Positions 1 through 8,141 of a stretch of 47,108 nucleotides of DNA are shown here, in pieces (position 1 is the stretch's first letter; the number at the start of each line of letters is the position of its first letter). The notes beneath the pieces were generated by a model, which saw only the letters and a list, made by a program, of their open reading frames with translations, ran no database searches and was not told the origin of the DNA. The translations under genes and the position numbers were made by a program. The stretch is from Candidatus Fermentibacterota bacterium. GTDB lineage: Bacteria > Fermentibacterota > Fermentibacteria > Fermentibacterales > JCC-6. The stretch spans positions 1 through 47,108 of the forward strand of contig QNDR01000006.1 of the NCBI GenBank assembly GCA_003646025.1, in the 5' to 3' direction.

Positions 1-161
1 CGTTGTATGATTATAAGATGTATTGGCTACGTCAAGAGGATGGGTGCGTTATTAGTGGCAACAATTGTCTACTTATACTGTCTTTTCGGGTGGATAGGTT
101 GAGTCGAGTTATACCGGTAATTATTAGTGTCATGTTTGTTTTCTACGAGGGGATATTGCAG
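1..161. other. left-edge stretch without a recognisable gene
   Basis: This AT-richer stretch lies beyond the stop of the minus-strand membrane protein. The only open frame across it, plus strand from about position 3, lacks a ribosome binding site, runs into the antisense of the next gene and resembles no protein family. I see no tRNA, terminator with a U tract, or repeat here. Confidence 0.4.
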
Positions 162-614
162 TTAATCCTTCAGGTGCTGTTTTCTGCTGAATCTCGTTAT
201 GCAAACCCTTAAATACCGTACGCTTGAAAGAATCAGAGCGGAGCCTATGGCACAGTACAGCGCTGCCAGGTGGTGTTTGGGTATGCTTGAGTGGCGGAGC
301 AGGATGCCGGCGGTAACCATTATCGCTATGGTGAGATAGCTCTTCAGGGGAATAAAAGAGGTTACAGGTGCTTTGTCTCCCAGTTGTTTTATTCTGGTCA
401 GGTTTTTGTTTACAATCTTCAGAAAGCCGAAGTGGTGTATCAGCAGACCGGCGAAAACACCGCTACCGGCAAGCAGCAGCCAGTTGGTTCCTGCTGGAGC
501 TGCAGTCAGCCATAAACAGCCCCTGTAAACCAGCATCAGACCAACGGCAACCCAGGTGTACCCGGCCAGCATAGCAAGAAAATTCCCGGTAACATGTGGA
601 ATACGTATTCTCAC
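162..614 (-). CDS. small integral membrane protein, unknown function
   Basis: This 150-residue protein has about four hydrophobic segments separated by a basic loop near residues 65-85, which predicts an inner-membrane location. I do not recognise the family. The start is GTG, preceded by AGAGGA at 6-nt spacing, and it overlaps the stop of the PrsW-like gene by 4 bp (GTGA). The two are therefore almost certainly co-transcribed and translationally coupled. The tail is basic and rich in Arg/Lys. A role together with the protease, as partner or substrate, is only inference from the coupling. Confidence 0.6.
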   Translation of the reverse strand: MRIRIPHVTGNFLAMLAGYTWVAVGLMLVYRGCLWLTAAPAGTNWLLLAGSGVFAGLLIHHFGFLKIVNKNLTRIKQLGDKAPVTSFIPLKSYLTIAIMVTAGILLRHSSIPKHHLAALYCAIGSALILSSVRYLRVCITRFSRKQHLKD

Positions 615-1342
615 TCAGTATCCTCTGCTGCCAGTTCGTCCTGCTGCCTGCGCAGACGCTTTACTGTTCGCAGAACCCATACGATCTCAAAGGCAAAAAC
701 TATGAACAGAAGGTGAAGCATGGTAATTATCACAAAACCGCTGACGGAATCCGAGTACGATGTGCTTCCCTCTATTGTTACCAGAAGAGTATTGAACAGA
801 CCATGCAGCACTGAAGAAATCAGCAATCCCATCAGGATAAGGCCCCTGCCTCTGTTGTTGAATCGGACCTGACCAACGGTATAGCCAAGAATTGCACCCC
901 AGAACGCATGGCTGGGAATAGACAGTATAGCTCTGGTTATGGCAGTTCCCAGACCACCATCAACCACGTAAAAAACATTCTCGAGAGTTGCGAAACCAAG
1001 GGCTGCTGTAACTCCGTAAACAACTCCATCCATAGGCTCGTCGAATGCTGAAGTACGGGCACTGTACAGAAGTATGACAAACAGCTTGAACGACTCTTCT
1101 GGCACGGCTACATTCGTGAACATATCGTAAAAGTTGAAGAAGAGAGGATTTGCGTCGGATAACACCCCAAGTGAAGAAAGAAAGTTCTCAACAAAAACCA
1201 CAGGAAGAAACGACAGAGTACCAAGAAGAAAGGTTCCGATCAGTACTTTACGAGGTTCTCTGTTTCTGTCCCTTCTGTAGAAAAACACCATAAGCAGCAC
1301 AGTTGGAAGAAAAGTAAGAACAAAAGTAATCACGGGCAGCAT
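611..1342 (-). CDS. PrsW-family intramembrane metalloprotease
   Basis: This is a polytopic membrane protein of about 243 residues with the conserved PrsW/CAAX-protease-like motif series. An EESFK motif follows the first membrane segments, then GFATLEN, then PSHAFWG, then HGLFNT near the end. The Glu, His and Asn residues are the proposed metal ligands and catalytic residues of this family. PrsW of Bacillus cleaves an anti-sigma factor; no such factor is visible nearby, so the substrate here is unknown. I chose the ATG at 1342 because GGGAGG lies 8 nt upstream. A longer in-frame reading to 1390 exists but has no comparable ribosome binding site. The gene overlaps the downstream membrane protein by 4 bp. 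Confidence 0.78.
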   Translation of the reverse strand: MLPVITFVLTFLPTVLLMVFFYRRDRNREPRKVLIGTFLLGTLSFLPVVFVENFLSSLGVLSDANPLFFNFYDMFTNVAVPEESFKLFVILLYSARTSAFDEPMDGVVYGVTAALGFATLENVFYVVDGGLGTAITRAILSIPSHAFWGAILGYTVGQVRFNNRGRGLILMGLLISSVLHGLFNTLLVTIEGSTSYSDSVSGFVIITMLHLLFIVFAFEIVWVLRTVKRLRRQQDELAAEDTE

Positions 1343-1433
1343 AAGCACATCCTCCCACTCTGTCTGCTGCTGAATACGGCAGTTGTCCATTTAAAATGCA
1401 GAGGGCACCTGTCAGAGTCAATAACCGGAAACG

Positions 1434-1465
1434 CAGAGGCCGCAGAGCGAAGTCCGCAGCCTCTG
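1434..1465 (-). terminator. imperfect hairpin after hcp, possible terminator
   Basis: CAGAGGC (1434-1440) pairs with GCCTCTG (1459-1465), and the stem continues inward with two mismatches. It sits between the hcp stop and the PrsW-like gene. The U tract on the minus strand is poor, so efficient termination is uncertain. Confidence 0.35.
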
Positions 1466-1486
1466 TCTGGAATTGAAAGGGTCTAC

Positions 1487-3106
1487 CTAGTTGATCAGAC
1501 TCTCAATATCGTCCTCAACAGTTGAGATACCAGCTATACCGAAGTTCTCAACCAGAACATTCACAACTGCAGGCGACAGGAATGCCGGCAGTGTTGGTCC
1601 GAGATGGATGTTCTTTACGCCGAGGTAGAGAAGGGCAAGAAGAACTGTAACTGCCTTCTGCTCGTACCAGGCAATGTTGTAAACGATCGGCAGCTCGTTG
1701 ATATCATCAAGCTCGAAGACTTCTTTGAGCTTCAGGGCAATAAGTGCCAGAGAGTAACTGTCATTGCACTGGCCCGCATCAAGAACCCTTGGAATGCCAC
1801 CTATATCACCGAGATTGAGCTTGTTGTAACGATACTTCGCACAACCTGCTGTAAGTATCACCGTGTCTTCAGGCAGTGCCTTTGCGAAGTCTGTGTAGTA
1901 GCTTCTGGCCTTCTGGCGACCGTCGCAGCCAGCCATTACAACAAACTTTTTAATGGCGCCTGACTTCACTGCATCAACAACCTTGTCCGCGAGGGCAAAT
2001 ACCTGCTCGTGGGCAAATCCACCAACGATACTTCCCGTTTCAATTTCAGTTGGTGCAGGAAGAGTCTTAGCCATTGCTATCACCTGAGAGAAATCCTTCT
2101 CGCCGTCTTCTGCTCTGTCTGCAATGTCCTTTACTCCGGGGAATGCCACATTTCCTGTTGTGAAAACACGGTCTTTGTACTCTTTCTTCGGAGGAACCAG
2201 GCAGTTTGTTGTCATCACTACAGGGCCGTTGAAAGAGGCAAATTCCTTGTCCTGAAGCCACCAGGCATTACCGTAGTTTCCAACGAAGTTGTCGTACTTC
2301 TGGAATGCAGGGTAGTAGTTTGCAGGAAGCATCTCACCGTGTGTGTACACATCAACACCTGTACCCTGTGTCTGCTTCAGCAATTCTTCCATATCCTTTA
2401 GATCATGGCCTGAAATAAGAATACCGGGATTGTTTCTTACACCAATATTCACTTCTGTAATTTCAGGGTTGCCGTACGTCGCTGTGTTTGCCTTGTCGAG
2501 AATAGCCATGGCTCCAACGGCAGTTTCGCCTGTTTTCATAACCAGAGCGATCATTTCATCAACGCTGAAGTCTTTGGTTGTAGATGCAAGACCTTCAACC
2601 ATGAAATCAAAGACAGCCTGGTCTTCAAAACCCAGAACAGAAGCGTGATCCGCGTAGGCTGCAACTCCCTTGAGACCATAGGTAAGAAGCTCGCGCAGTG
2701 ATCTGACATCTTCATTCTCTGTGGAAAGAACACCCACAGATTCCGCCTTCTTCAGAAATTCCTCTTTTGTGTCAGCTGTCCACACTGCGCTGTCGTGCAG
2801 TTCACCAGTTACGCCGTATCTGGTCTTTACTTCGTCTCGGAGGGCAAGGCCCTGTCTGATAATTCCGATAAGGCTTTCATCGTCGAAATTCACATTGGTA
2901 ATCGTGGTAAAAAGAGCCTTTGTGATAAAATGGCTGATATCCTTATCGTTTTTGCCAGCTTTATCTGCAACAACAGCAATCCCCTTTGCTGTGTAGATAA
3001 GAAGATCCTGAAGAATCGCAGTGTCTCCCTTTTTACCGCAAATACCGTTAACTGTGCATCCTTTGTTCCCCAGTGTTTCCTGACACTGATAGCAGAACAT
3101 ACTCAT
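1487..3106 (-). CDS. hcp: hydroxylamine reductase / hybrid-cluster protein
   Basis: The length of 539 residues is normal for this family. The N-terminal cysteines at 5, 8, 17 and 23 give the CX2CX8CX5C spacing of the class I proteins of anaerobes, which bind a [4Fe-4S] cluster there. The class II spacing of enterobacteria is different. Downstream are the expected hybrid-cluster ligands: His in SGHDL, Glu in THGEML, Cys in TTNCLVPP, the persulfide-type Cys in MAGCDGR, Cys in TAGCAKY, Cys in GQCNDSY, and Glu and Lys in WYEQKAV. Hcp proteins reduce hydroxylamine and act as NO reductases or S-nitrosylation enzymes in the cytoplasm. An ATG with AAGGAGGA upstream fixes the start. The gene follows the Rrf2 regulator by 62 bp and is probably its regulatory target. 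Confidence 0.97.
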   Translation of the reverse strand: MSMFCYQCQETLGNKGCTVNGICGKKGDTAILQDLLIYTAKGIAVVADKAGKNDKDISHFITKALFTTITNVNFDDESLIGIIRQGLALRDEVKTRYGVTGELHDSAVWTADTKEEFLKKAESVGVLSTENEDVRSLRELLTYGLKGVAAYADHASVLGFEDQAVFDFMVEGLASTTKDFSVDEMIALVMKTGETAVGAMAILDKANTATYGNPEITEVNIGVRNNPGILISGHDLKDMEELLKQTQGTGVDVYTHGEMLPANYYPAFQKYDNFVGNYGNAWWLQDKEFASFNGPVVMTTNCLVPPKKEYKDRVFTTGNVAFPGVKDIADRAEDGEKDFSQVIAMAKTLPAPTEIETGSIVGGFAHEQVFALADKVVDAVKSGAIKKFVVMAGCDGRQKARSYYTDFAKALPEDTVILTAGCAKYRYNKLNLGDIGGIPRVLDAGQCNDSYSLALIALKLKEVFELDDINELPIVYNIAWYEQKAVTVLLALLYLGVKNIHLGPTLPAFLSPAVVNVLVENFGIAGISTVEDDIESLIN

Positions 3107-3168
3107 TGTCTCCTCCTTATTTCCTCCGGATTCTTTCCGGAATTCTGTCTACATCCAGGTAACTGATT

Positions 3169-3597
3169 TTACTTTGTAAGAGCGATATCCTCGTCCATGT
3201 AATCGGCAAGGGTTACCGACCCCAGGTGTTTCTCTATAAGCCCGTCTGCCTCGTATGTCAGCCTTCCGAAAAGACATACCGGCAGTGAACAATGTTTCTC
3301 TTCGCCAAAAAGGCACCCGGAAGTACTGGGCTTTCCGTCAATAGTGATATATACGTCAAGAAGGGTTACAGTGGCAGGATCGACAGCAAGGGTATAACCA
3401 CCACCAGGCCCTCGAACTGCATTGACATACCCACTTTTAAGCAGCCTTTGCATTACCTTCGACGAATGGTTGGCACTGATAGAAAAGGCTTCGGCTATAC
3501 GGCTGTTGCTGACAGGCTCTTTCATATTCTCCGCGAGAAGAATGAGAGCGTGCATTGCGATCGAAGCAGCCTCTGATATCCGCAGTATGTGAGCCAT
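3169..3597 (-). CDS. Rrf2-family Fe-S transcriptional regulator (NsrR/IscR-like)
   Basis: This 142-residue protein has an N-terminal winged helix-turn-helix (about residues 8-70, including SNSRIAEAFSISANHSSKVM) and the typical Rrf2 wing GGGYTLA. A cluster-binding loop carries three cysteines in CX7CX4C spacing, as in the Fe-S sensing members IscR and NsrR. NsrR-type proteins repress hcp and release it in response to NO, and hcp is the next gene here. The start ATG is preceded by AAGGAAAGGAAGG. Autoregulation is suggested by the perfect inverted repeat over its own promoter. Which signal it senses (NO, redox or iron) cannot be read from sequence. Confidence 0.92.
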   Translation of the reverse strand: MAHILRISEAASIAMHALILLAENMKEPVSNSRIAEAFSISANHSSKVMQRLLKSGYVNAVRGPGGGYTLAVDPATVTLLDVYITIDGKPSTSGCLFGEEKHCSLPVCLFGRLTYEADGLIEKHLGSVTLADYMDEDIALTK

Positions 3598-3610
3598 GCC
3601 TTCCTTTCCT

Positions 3611-3646
3611 TTTCGTATAGTGGTACTCTAATGCCACTATACGAAA
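3611..3646. promoter_or_regulatory. perfect 13-bp inverted repeat, likely Rrf2 operator
   Basis: The left arm TTTCGTATAGTGG (3611-3623) is the exact reverse complement of the right arm CCACTATACGAAA (3634-3646), with a 10-nt spacer. It spans the -10 element and start region of the minus-strand promoter. A repressor bound here would block RNA polymerase. It is the only such element upstream of the Rrf2-hcp operon, which makes the Rrf2 protein the obvious ligand. Confidence 0.8.
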
Positions 3647-3653
3647 CTGTCAA
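3625..3653 (-). promoter_or_regulatory. sigma-70-type promoter of the Rrf2-hcp operon
   Basis: On the minus strand a perfect TTGACA (3653-3648) is followed after exactly 17 nt by TAGAGT (3630-3625), matching the -10 consensus at four of six positions. It lies about 30-55 bp upstream of the Rrf2 start codon and is overlapped by the inverted repeat. Confidence 0.75.
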
Positions 3654-3667
3654 CCCTAAGAGACAGG

Positions 3668-5002
3668 TCAGTTTTTAACAAACCAGTTCAGGTATTCAGA
3701 CAGTTCCCCGGCAAGAAAGTGTGGCATGTTCAAGAGACTGTAATCTTTCCCGGCAGGTGTACGAAGATCATCGACCTGTACCGGCCCGGAGTAAAACCTC
3801 ACTGCATATCCATGGGGACATTCATCAATAAACCTGTGCAGAGAGCGAAGCCTGCCCGTTGCTCCCGACTTGACCTCCACCGGGATCAGTTTTCCCCGGT
3901 GCTGAACAACAAAATCGACTTTGGAATTTGACCCTCTGCTGTCCCTGGCCCAGAACCTGAGAACAGTATCAGATTTCACCAACGCCTGCGCAATACATTG
4001 TTCAGCCAGAACCCCATTAAAAGCCCCGTTTAGATCCATTGTACCAGCCTCACTCCATTGTGCCCCAAGTGAATAAGCAAGAAGACCGGAATCAAGATAA
4101 AAGAGTTTTGGAGATTTTCGAAGGTTTGGCTTCGGAGGAGGTTTAATGTTACTGGCAGGGTAAACAATGGAGACAAGCCCTGCTCTCTGAAGCATTCTCA
4201 TTGCTTCACCGACTTCTCTCGATCTGTACTGCGAGTTTCCGAATCCGGCAAACTTTATTCTTGAACCTGTTTCCACAGGTACCGACTCCAGACAATGTCT
4301 GATAACTTCTGTCATTGTTCTGTTTGACGCATATTTGGGGATATCGTCAAGGAAAGAAACAAGCAGAGAAGAATACAACAGTTTCATCTCACCAGCGTCT
4401 GCACCGCCAAGAACAGCCTGTGTGGCCTCCGGCATTCCACCGGCAAGAACAAATTTTACATACTCTTTGTAAACCACGGGAACAGCGTAATCAGGGATAG
4501 GAACAGCATTCAGCAATGCCGCAATATCCTCCCTGTGGAATGCGTGTAGATACTCCCTGAATGATAGTGGGTGCATGGATATACTGGTTACCTGTCCTAC
4601 CGGAAACTCAATTCCCGAATGCTGAAGATAGACCTCAAGCAGCGACCCTGAAACGATCACCGCAAGCTCCGGTATCTGTTCATAAAACAGCCTGATATAT
4701 CTGATAGCCGCAGGGCACGCCTGTATCTCATCAATAAACAAAAGAGATTCTTTCAGAGGAGCTGTTCTGTTTCTGGAAAGCTGTATTGATTTCAGCAGAT
4801 CCTGAACAGATAATTGCTGCTCAAACACACGTTTCTCTCCCGGGTACTCCATGTTTAACTCAATGTATCCCGGTATATTACCGGCAAATTCTCTGACAGC
4901 AGTGGTTTTGCCAGTCTGTCTTGCTCCACGAATAAGCAGGGGCTTCCGCCTTGCCCCATTGAACCACTTCTGCAAAAAACTGTTTATGCTTCGCGAGAAC
5001 AC
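3668..5002 (-). CDS. AAA_14 / DUF4143-type P-loop ATPase
   Basis: The protein has 444 residues. An N-terminal P-loop GARQTGKT lies at residues 26-33, and the Walker B stretch LLFIDEIQA at about residues 87-95. An arginine-rich AAA module and a winged-helix-like middle region follow. The C-terminal domain has a PD-(D/E)XK-like pattern (KVDFVV then IPVEVKSG). This architecture is widespread, often in accessory DNA, and its biochemical role is not well established. The start is GTG with GGGAGG only 4 nt upstream. Transcription diverges from the gene at 5147 across two palindromic sites. I see no toxin-antitoxin partner that would define a function. Confidence 0.88.
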   Translation of the reverse strand: MFSRSINSFLQKWFNGARRKPLLIRGARQTGKTTAVREFAGNIPGYIELNMEYPGEKRVFEQQLSVQDLLKSIQLSRNRTAPLKESLLFIDEIQACPAAIRYIRLFYEQIPELAVIVSGSLLEVYLQHSGIEFPVGQVTSISMHPLSFREYLHAFHREDIAALLNAVPIPDYAVPVVYKEYVKFVLAGGMPEATQAVLGGADAGEMKLLYSSLLVSFLDDIPKYASNRTMTEVIRHCLESVPVETGSRIKFAGFGNSQYRSREVGEAMRMLQRAGLVSIVYPASNIKPPPKPNLRKSPKLFYLDSGLLAYSLGAQWSEAGTMDLNGAFNGVLAEQCIAQALVKSDTVLRFWARDSRGSNSKVDFVVQHRGKLIPVEVKSGATGRLRSLHRFIDECPHGYAVRFYSGPVQVDDLRTPAGKDYSLLNMPHFLAGELSEYLNWFVKN

Positions 5003-5023
5003 TATACCTCCCTGGGTTATTTA

Positions 5024-5042
5024 TGTTACGTAGTTTGTAACA
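5024..5042. promoter_or_regulatory. 19-bp near-palindromic operator-like site, copy 1
   Basis: TGTTACGTAGTTTGTAACA has arms TGTTAC and GTAACA. It matches the second copy at 17 of 19 positions. It lies immediately upstream of the ribosome binding site of the ATPase gene on the minus strand. Confidence 0.6.
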
Positions 5043-5056
5043 AAGTCTACCCATTC

Positions 5057-5075
5057 TGTTACAAAGTTTGTAACA
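5057..5075. promoter_or_regulatory. 19-bp perfect palindrome, operator-like copy 2
   Basis: TGTTACAAAGTTTGTAACA is a perfect inverted repeat around one central base. It starts 33 bp from copy 1, about three helical turns, so both sites face the same side of the helix. It lies in the divergent region between the ATPase gene and the gene at 5147. The cognate regulator is unknown. Confidence 0.65.
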
Positions 5076-5146
5076 TTGCATAGGCATTTTGTCGATTGTC
5101 ATCACAGACAGGAACGGTCATATTGCAGGCAGGCAAAGGAGATTGC

Positions 5147-5581
5147 ATGGAAGATTTCCTGGATAACATGCGCAGCAGGGTTCTGCCTGACTGTTTTGAT
5201 ATAGCAGCTCTGGAATATCAGTTTGAGAATGAAGAAGAATTCTTCTCAACAGTGTCCGATTCAGACAGGTTTCTGAGCTTTATCAAGGAAAGGTGGGGTA
5301 TCCCCTGCGCAGGGCACTACATTGATGTGTTTAAAAGCGGGTTCATTGGCAGTTATGCTTTCGCACTCTGGTTCCTGGAGTTTGATGAGGACAACTGGTA
5401 TTCCTTTGAAGCAGTGCACAAAGAAACACTGAAATATCTCAACTCGAACATATCAGTCACTGACAGAAGGGAACTGCTGCTTATAAAAGGAACTTTTGGC
5501 CCTATGAATCTGGACCTGCCTGTAGTTGCAGATTACGCTAATATGTCTGTTACCGTATGGACGGGCGAACTCAACGATTGA
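5147..5581 (+). CDS. small acidic protein, unknown function
   Basis: This predicted soluble protein of 144 residues has no signal peptide, no membrane segment and an acidic composition. I do not recognise the family. The ATG at 5147 follows AAAGGAG at about 6 nt. A longer frame opening with TTG near 5096 has no ribosome binding site, so the shorter form is preferred. The gene diverges from the ATPase across two 19-bp palindromes, suggesting shared regulation. It ends 2 bp before the convergent thiolase-like gene. Confidence 0.65.
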   Translation: MEDFLDNMRSRVLPDCFDIAALEYQFENEEEFFSTVSDSDRFLSFIKERWGIPCAGHYIDVFKSGFIGSYAFALWFLEFDEDNWYSFEAVHKETLKYLNSNISVTDRRELLLIKGTFGPMNLDLPVVADYANMSVTVWTGELND

Positions 5582-5583
5582 TC

Positions 5584-6555
5584 TTAAACGGTAACCATAT
5601 ACCTGCTGCGATCCTCGGAACTGATTCTTTCTGCGGTAACTGTTTCGTCTCCACCTGAAATTACCAGTGCTGTTACTGGTTCAGTAGCCTTGGTGTAGGA
5701 AGCCATAATGGCAGTGAGCAGTGTAAGGTTCTCTCTGGTTTTTCTGCCAACAAGCACACCAAGAGGACCGGGGATTTTTTGAATATCCAGCTGGATACCC
5801 GTGCCTGCTTCAAGCATCCTGTCATTCTCTTCTGATGACCGCCCGACAAGGCCTACAGCACCGTCAAGAAGAAACATCCTGCCTGTTCTTATCATACGGG
5901 CATTTTCTCCATTCAGAAGCCCGGTGTCCCTGAGCACCCTCAATCTGTTTGCATACCCCGGGTCTGTAAGCAGACATCCTCCGCCTGGGGAAGGAACAAT
6001 GGAAAATCCGTAATCTTTTGCCATCTCAAGCTGCCTGGATCGCCCTCTCCCGTTAAGGTCCAGAAGTTTCTCTCTGTCCACAAGACCTTCCTGCTCCATG
6101 GGAGTAGGATCAAGAATTCTGGCGGAAAGGGGACGGAGCAGAATATCGGTTGTTAAAGAAATATTCCTGACCCGGTTCAGAGAACCTCTGTTCTGGCTCA
6201 TAGGCCTCTGACCCACAACCTCGCCGGTAAAGATAAAATCAAACCCTTCTGCCTCTGCAATATCTTTCAACTTTCCAAACATGGCAGCATGACAGTCAAT
6301 ACAGGGGTTCATGTTCTTTCCAAATCCACTGGGCGGGTCAAACAGCAGGTTGACTATATCAGCGGTAAAGTCTACTACTCGCCAGGGAATGCCGAGAACA
6401 GCCGCTGCCTGTTTACCGGCCTCAGCATCAAAAAACGGGCTGTTGAATGTAATTGCTTCCACATGGATACCCTGATCCATCAGCACTCTGCAGGCAAGCA
6501 TACCATCCAGCCCTCCGGATATTGCCCCAAGAGCTCTGACCATCTTACCTGCCAT
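5584..6555 (-). CDS. PP-loop ATPase, thiouridylase (MnmA/ThiI)-like
   Basis: The 323-residue protein has an N-terminal Rossmann-like PP-loop domain with SGGLDG at about residues 13-18. MnmA and ThiI have SGGxDS, so the last Ser is replaced by Gly. A conserved CIDC pair follows near residue 85, and a Gly-rich SPGGGCLLTD element carries a third cysteine. The C-terminal ~100 residues form a separate domain that resembles the NFACT-R-like tail found on this family. The family is usually annotated as a tRNA thiolation or methylaminomethyl-thiouridylate enzyme, but its reaction is not settled. The start may be ATG 6555, which overlaps the HAD gene by 11 bp, or the internal ATG 6543. It lies in one operon with the HAD and Tat-exported genes upstream. 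Confidence 0.75.
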   Translation of the reverse strand: MAGKMVRALGAISGGLDGMLACRVLMDQGIHVEAITFNSPFFDAEAGKQAAAVLGIPWRVVDFTADIVNLLFDPPSGFGKNMNPCIDCHAAMFGKLKDIAEAEGFDFIFTGEVVGQRPMSQNRGSLNRVRNISLTTDILLRPLSARILDPTPMEQEGLVDREKLLDLNGRGRSRQLEMAKDYGFSIVPSPGGGCLLTDPGYANRLRVLRDTGLLNGENARMIRTGRMFLLDGAVGLVGRSSEENDRMLEAGTGIQLDIQKIPGPLGVLVGRKTRENLTLLTAIMASYTKATEPVTALVISGGDETVTAERISSEDRSRYMVTV

Positions 6556-7192
6556 CGAGAATTGTCCAGTCGTTCTGAATAGCCAGTTTCCTGAGCTTCC
6601 TTACCGGGTGCACTGCAATTGCAGACCCGCACAGCCCCAGAATGAATCTGTCTCCCCACGAGTCTCCAAGGGCAAGAGCCTGAGAAGGTTTAAGACCAAG
6701 CTGGTCCATCATGGCCATTGCGGGGGGGATCTTGGCTTTCCCGTAGGGTCTCTGACCAATGAGATGGCCTGTGCATTTACCGTTCTTTACGACAGGGATA
6801 CTTCCCCTGAAACTCTTGAAGCCAAGACCTTCAGCCACAGCCTGCACCAGAGGGGAAAGAGAGGCAGAGAGAATAAAAACCTCAGCGCCTGCCTGCTTGT
6901 GTTCGTTGAGAATCTTAAGGACCTCTGGCCTTACCTTTTTCAGCAGGTGTGGAGTACAGTCTTCCACCTCATCGTGAAGAATATCTACAGGCAGACCGGC
7001 AAAGTACCCTCTGTTCCACCCTCTGCCCTCATGCATTGTTCGGATTGGGTGTCTGAGATAGTGGTACAGAAACCTGATCACAACAGCCCTGGACAATACC
7101 TTTCTCCGGAAAAGGCCAAGAACAAACTCCAGCTCGCTTGAGACCGAAATAAGAGTTCCATCCAGGTCACAGATAACAACGCCTGGGATCAA
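6545..7192 (-). CDS. HAD-IB family phosphatase (SerB-like)
   Basis: This 215-residue protein has all four HAD motifs. The nucleophile motif DLDGT has Asp9 and Asp11, motif II is ILSAS, motif III has the Lys of YGKAKI, and motif IV is GDSWGD. A helical cap lies between residues 20 and 95. Members of subfamily IB hydrolyse phosphoserine or other small phosphomonoesters, or act on lipid head groups; the substrate here cannot be told. It overlaps the preceding Tat-protein gene by 4 bp and the following PP-loop gene by up to 11 bp. The three are therefore translationally coupled. Confidence 0.88.
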   Translation of the reverse strand: MIPGVVICDLDGTLISVSSELEFVLGLFRRKVLSRAVVIRFLYHYLRHPIRTMHEGRGWNRGYFAGLPVDILHDEVEDCTPHLLKKVRPEVLKILNEHKQAGAEVFILSASLSPLVQAVAEGLGFKSFRGSIPVVKNGKCTGHLIGQRPYGKAKIPPAMAMMDQLGLKPSQALALGDSWGDRFILGLCGSAIAVHPVRKLRKLAIQNDWTILDGR

Positions 7193-8046
7193 ACGCGCAC
7201 CAGAACTCCGCGGCCTGTGCCCGGAGTGTTGTCAAATGTTTCAAGCACATGAACAAGTATTCCAGGGAAAAGCCTTGGAAACTCTCCGTGGAAGAAAGAA
7301 TGTGCAAGGTTTGTGTACTCCACTATCTGAGTGGCGTACACTCCGCATGAGGTATCCTCCGGGTCTACAAGCTGACCAATTCCCCTGACCTCGTAAGATT
7401 TGTTGTCGAGGAATACGAGACTGGTAACCGGTTCCTTCATCAGATTGATGAATGTGTGTGTTTCGAATGTCGGCGTTGAGTAAAGCTCGAGACTGATCAG
7501 TTTGGTCAGGTCGAAGTTTGCAGGGTCAGAATACATGTCTTTAAGAAAATCAATCTTTGCCGGCATCGGGGCATCTGAATTCTCCCGGAGGAAAGTAATC
7601 TTATCGGCAATGATCTCCCTGTGCGGACACAGACCCATCCCCTTGAAGGCGTTGTTTATGGACAGAATGCTGTCATTTCTTCTGGAACCTCTTGTGGCCA
7701 TAGCGGCATTGTGCGGCCCTGCAAGAGAAGGAGGTTCTCCCCCCTGACCGGTCATCATTCCCATGATGTTGTCAAGAACATCTATTCTGGCTGAAAGGTT
7801 CCACTCAAGAAACTCGTCCGGCAGGTCAGAGGTGGAGTAGTCTCCCCAGACACCGTCAACTCTGGCCCTTACCATTCCCTGTGCTTCACCGGAAACATCT
7901 ACACAGTCCTGAAGAAACGAACCGTTGCTCCATAATTCATCAGAACTCTGCTCCATTTCTCCGGCCATTGCTTTGCCGGCAATCGAAGAAAGCAGAAGCG
8001 CTCCTCCGGCCTTTCCGGCTTTCTCTAAAAATTCTCTTCTGTCCAC
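7189..8046 (-). CDS. Tat-exported protein of unknown function
   Basis: This 285-residue protein opens with a twin-arginine signal. DRREFLEKAG is followed by a hydrophobic stretch GGALLLSSIAGKA and a probable cleavage site near AMAG (residues 26-29). Tat export implies folding or cofactor insertion before transport. I do not recognise the mature domain; it has two isolated cysteines and no lipobox. The GTG start has GGGAGG 5 nt upstream. It is the first gene of the three-gene operon with the HAD phosphatase and PP-loop protein, and diverges from the GreA-like gene. Confidence 0.72.
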   Translation of the reverse strand: MDRREFLEKAGKAGGALLLSSIAGKAMAGEMEQSSDELWSNGSFLQDCVDVSGEAQGMVRARVDGVWGDYSTSDLPDEFLEWNLSARIDVLDNIMGMMTGQGGEPPSLAGPHNAAMATRGSRRNDSILSINNAFKGMGLCPHREIIADKITFLRENSDAPMPAKIDFLKDMYSDPANFDLTKLISLELYSTPTFETHTFINLMKEPVTSLVFLDNKSYEVRGIGQLVDPEDTSCGVYATQIVEYTNLAHSFFHGEFPRLFPGILVHVLETFDNTPGTGRGVLVRV

Positions 8047-8141
8047 TGAGACCTCCCTGGAAATAAGACTAACACAAAGGTGCGGCAGATTGTTATTGTT
8101 GGCACTATTGTAAGAGCAATACTACCGGAGAGGAAAGTCTA

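Noticed and set aside
3-212. Open frame at the left edge on the plus strand
   Set aside because: No ribosome binding site, odd composition, and its 3' part is antisense to the well-supported membrane protein gene.
1604-2996. Several long plus-strand frames opposite hcp
   Set aside because: They are shadows of the strongly conserved hcp coding strand, without start signals.
3125-3141. TCCGGA inverted repeat in the gap between the Rrf2 gene and hcp, as a terminator
   Set aside because: The stem is only 6 bp without a U tract, and it lies just before the hcp ribosome binding site in what is probably one operon.
3668-5581. ATPase plus small protein as a toxin-antitoxin or defence module
   Set aside because: Neither protein shows toxin, nuclease or antitoxin motifs beyond the DUF4143 tail. 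Divergent arrangement and palindromes alone do not support the claim.
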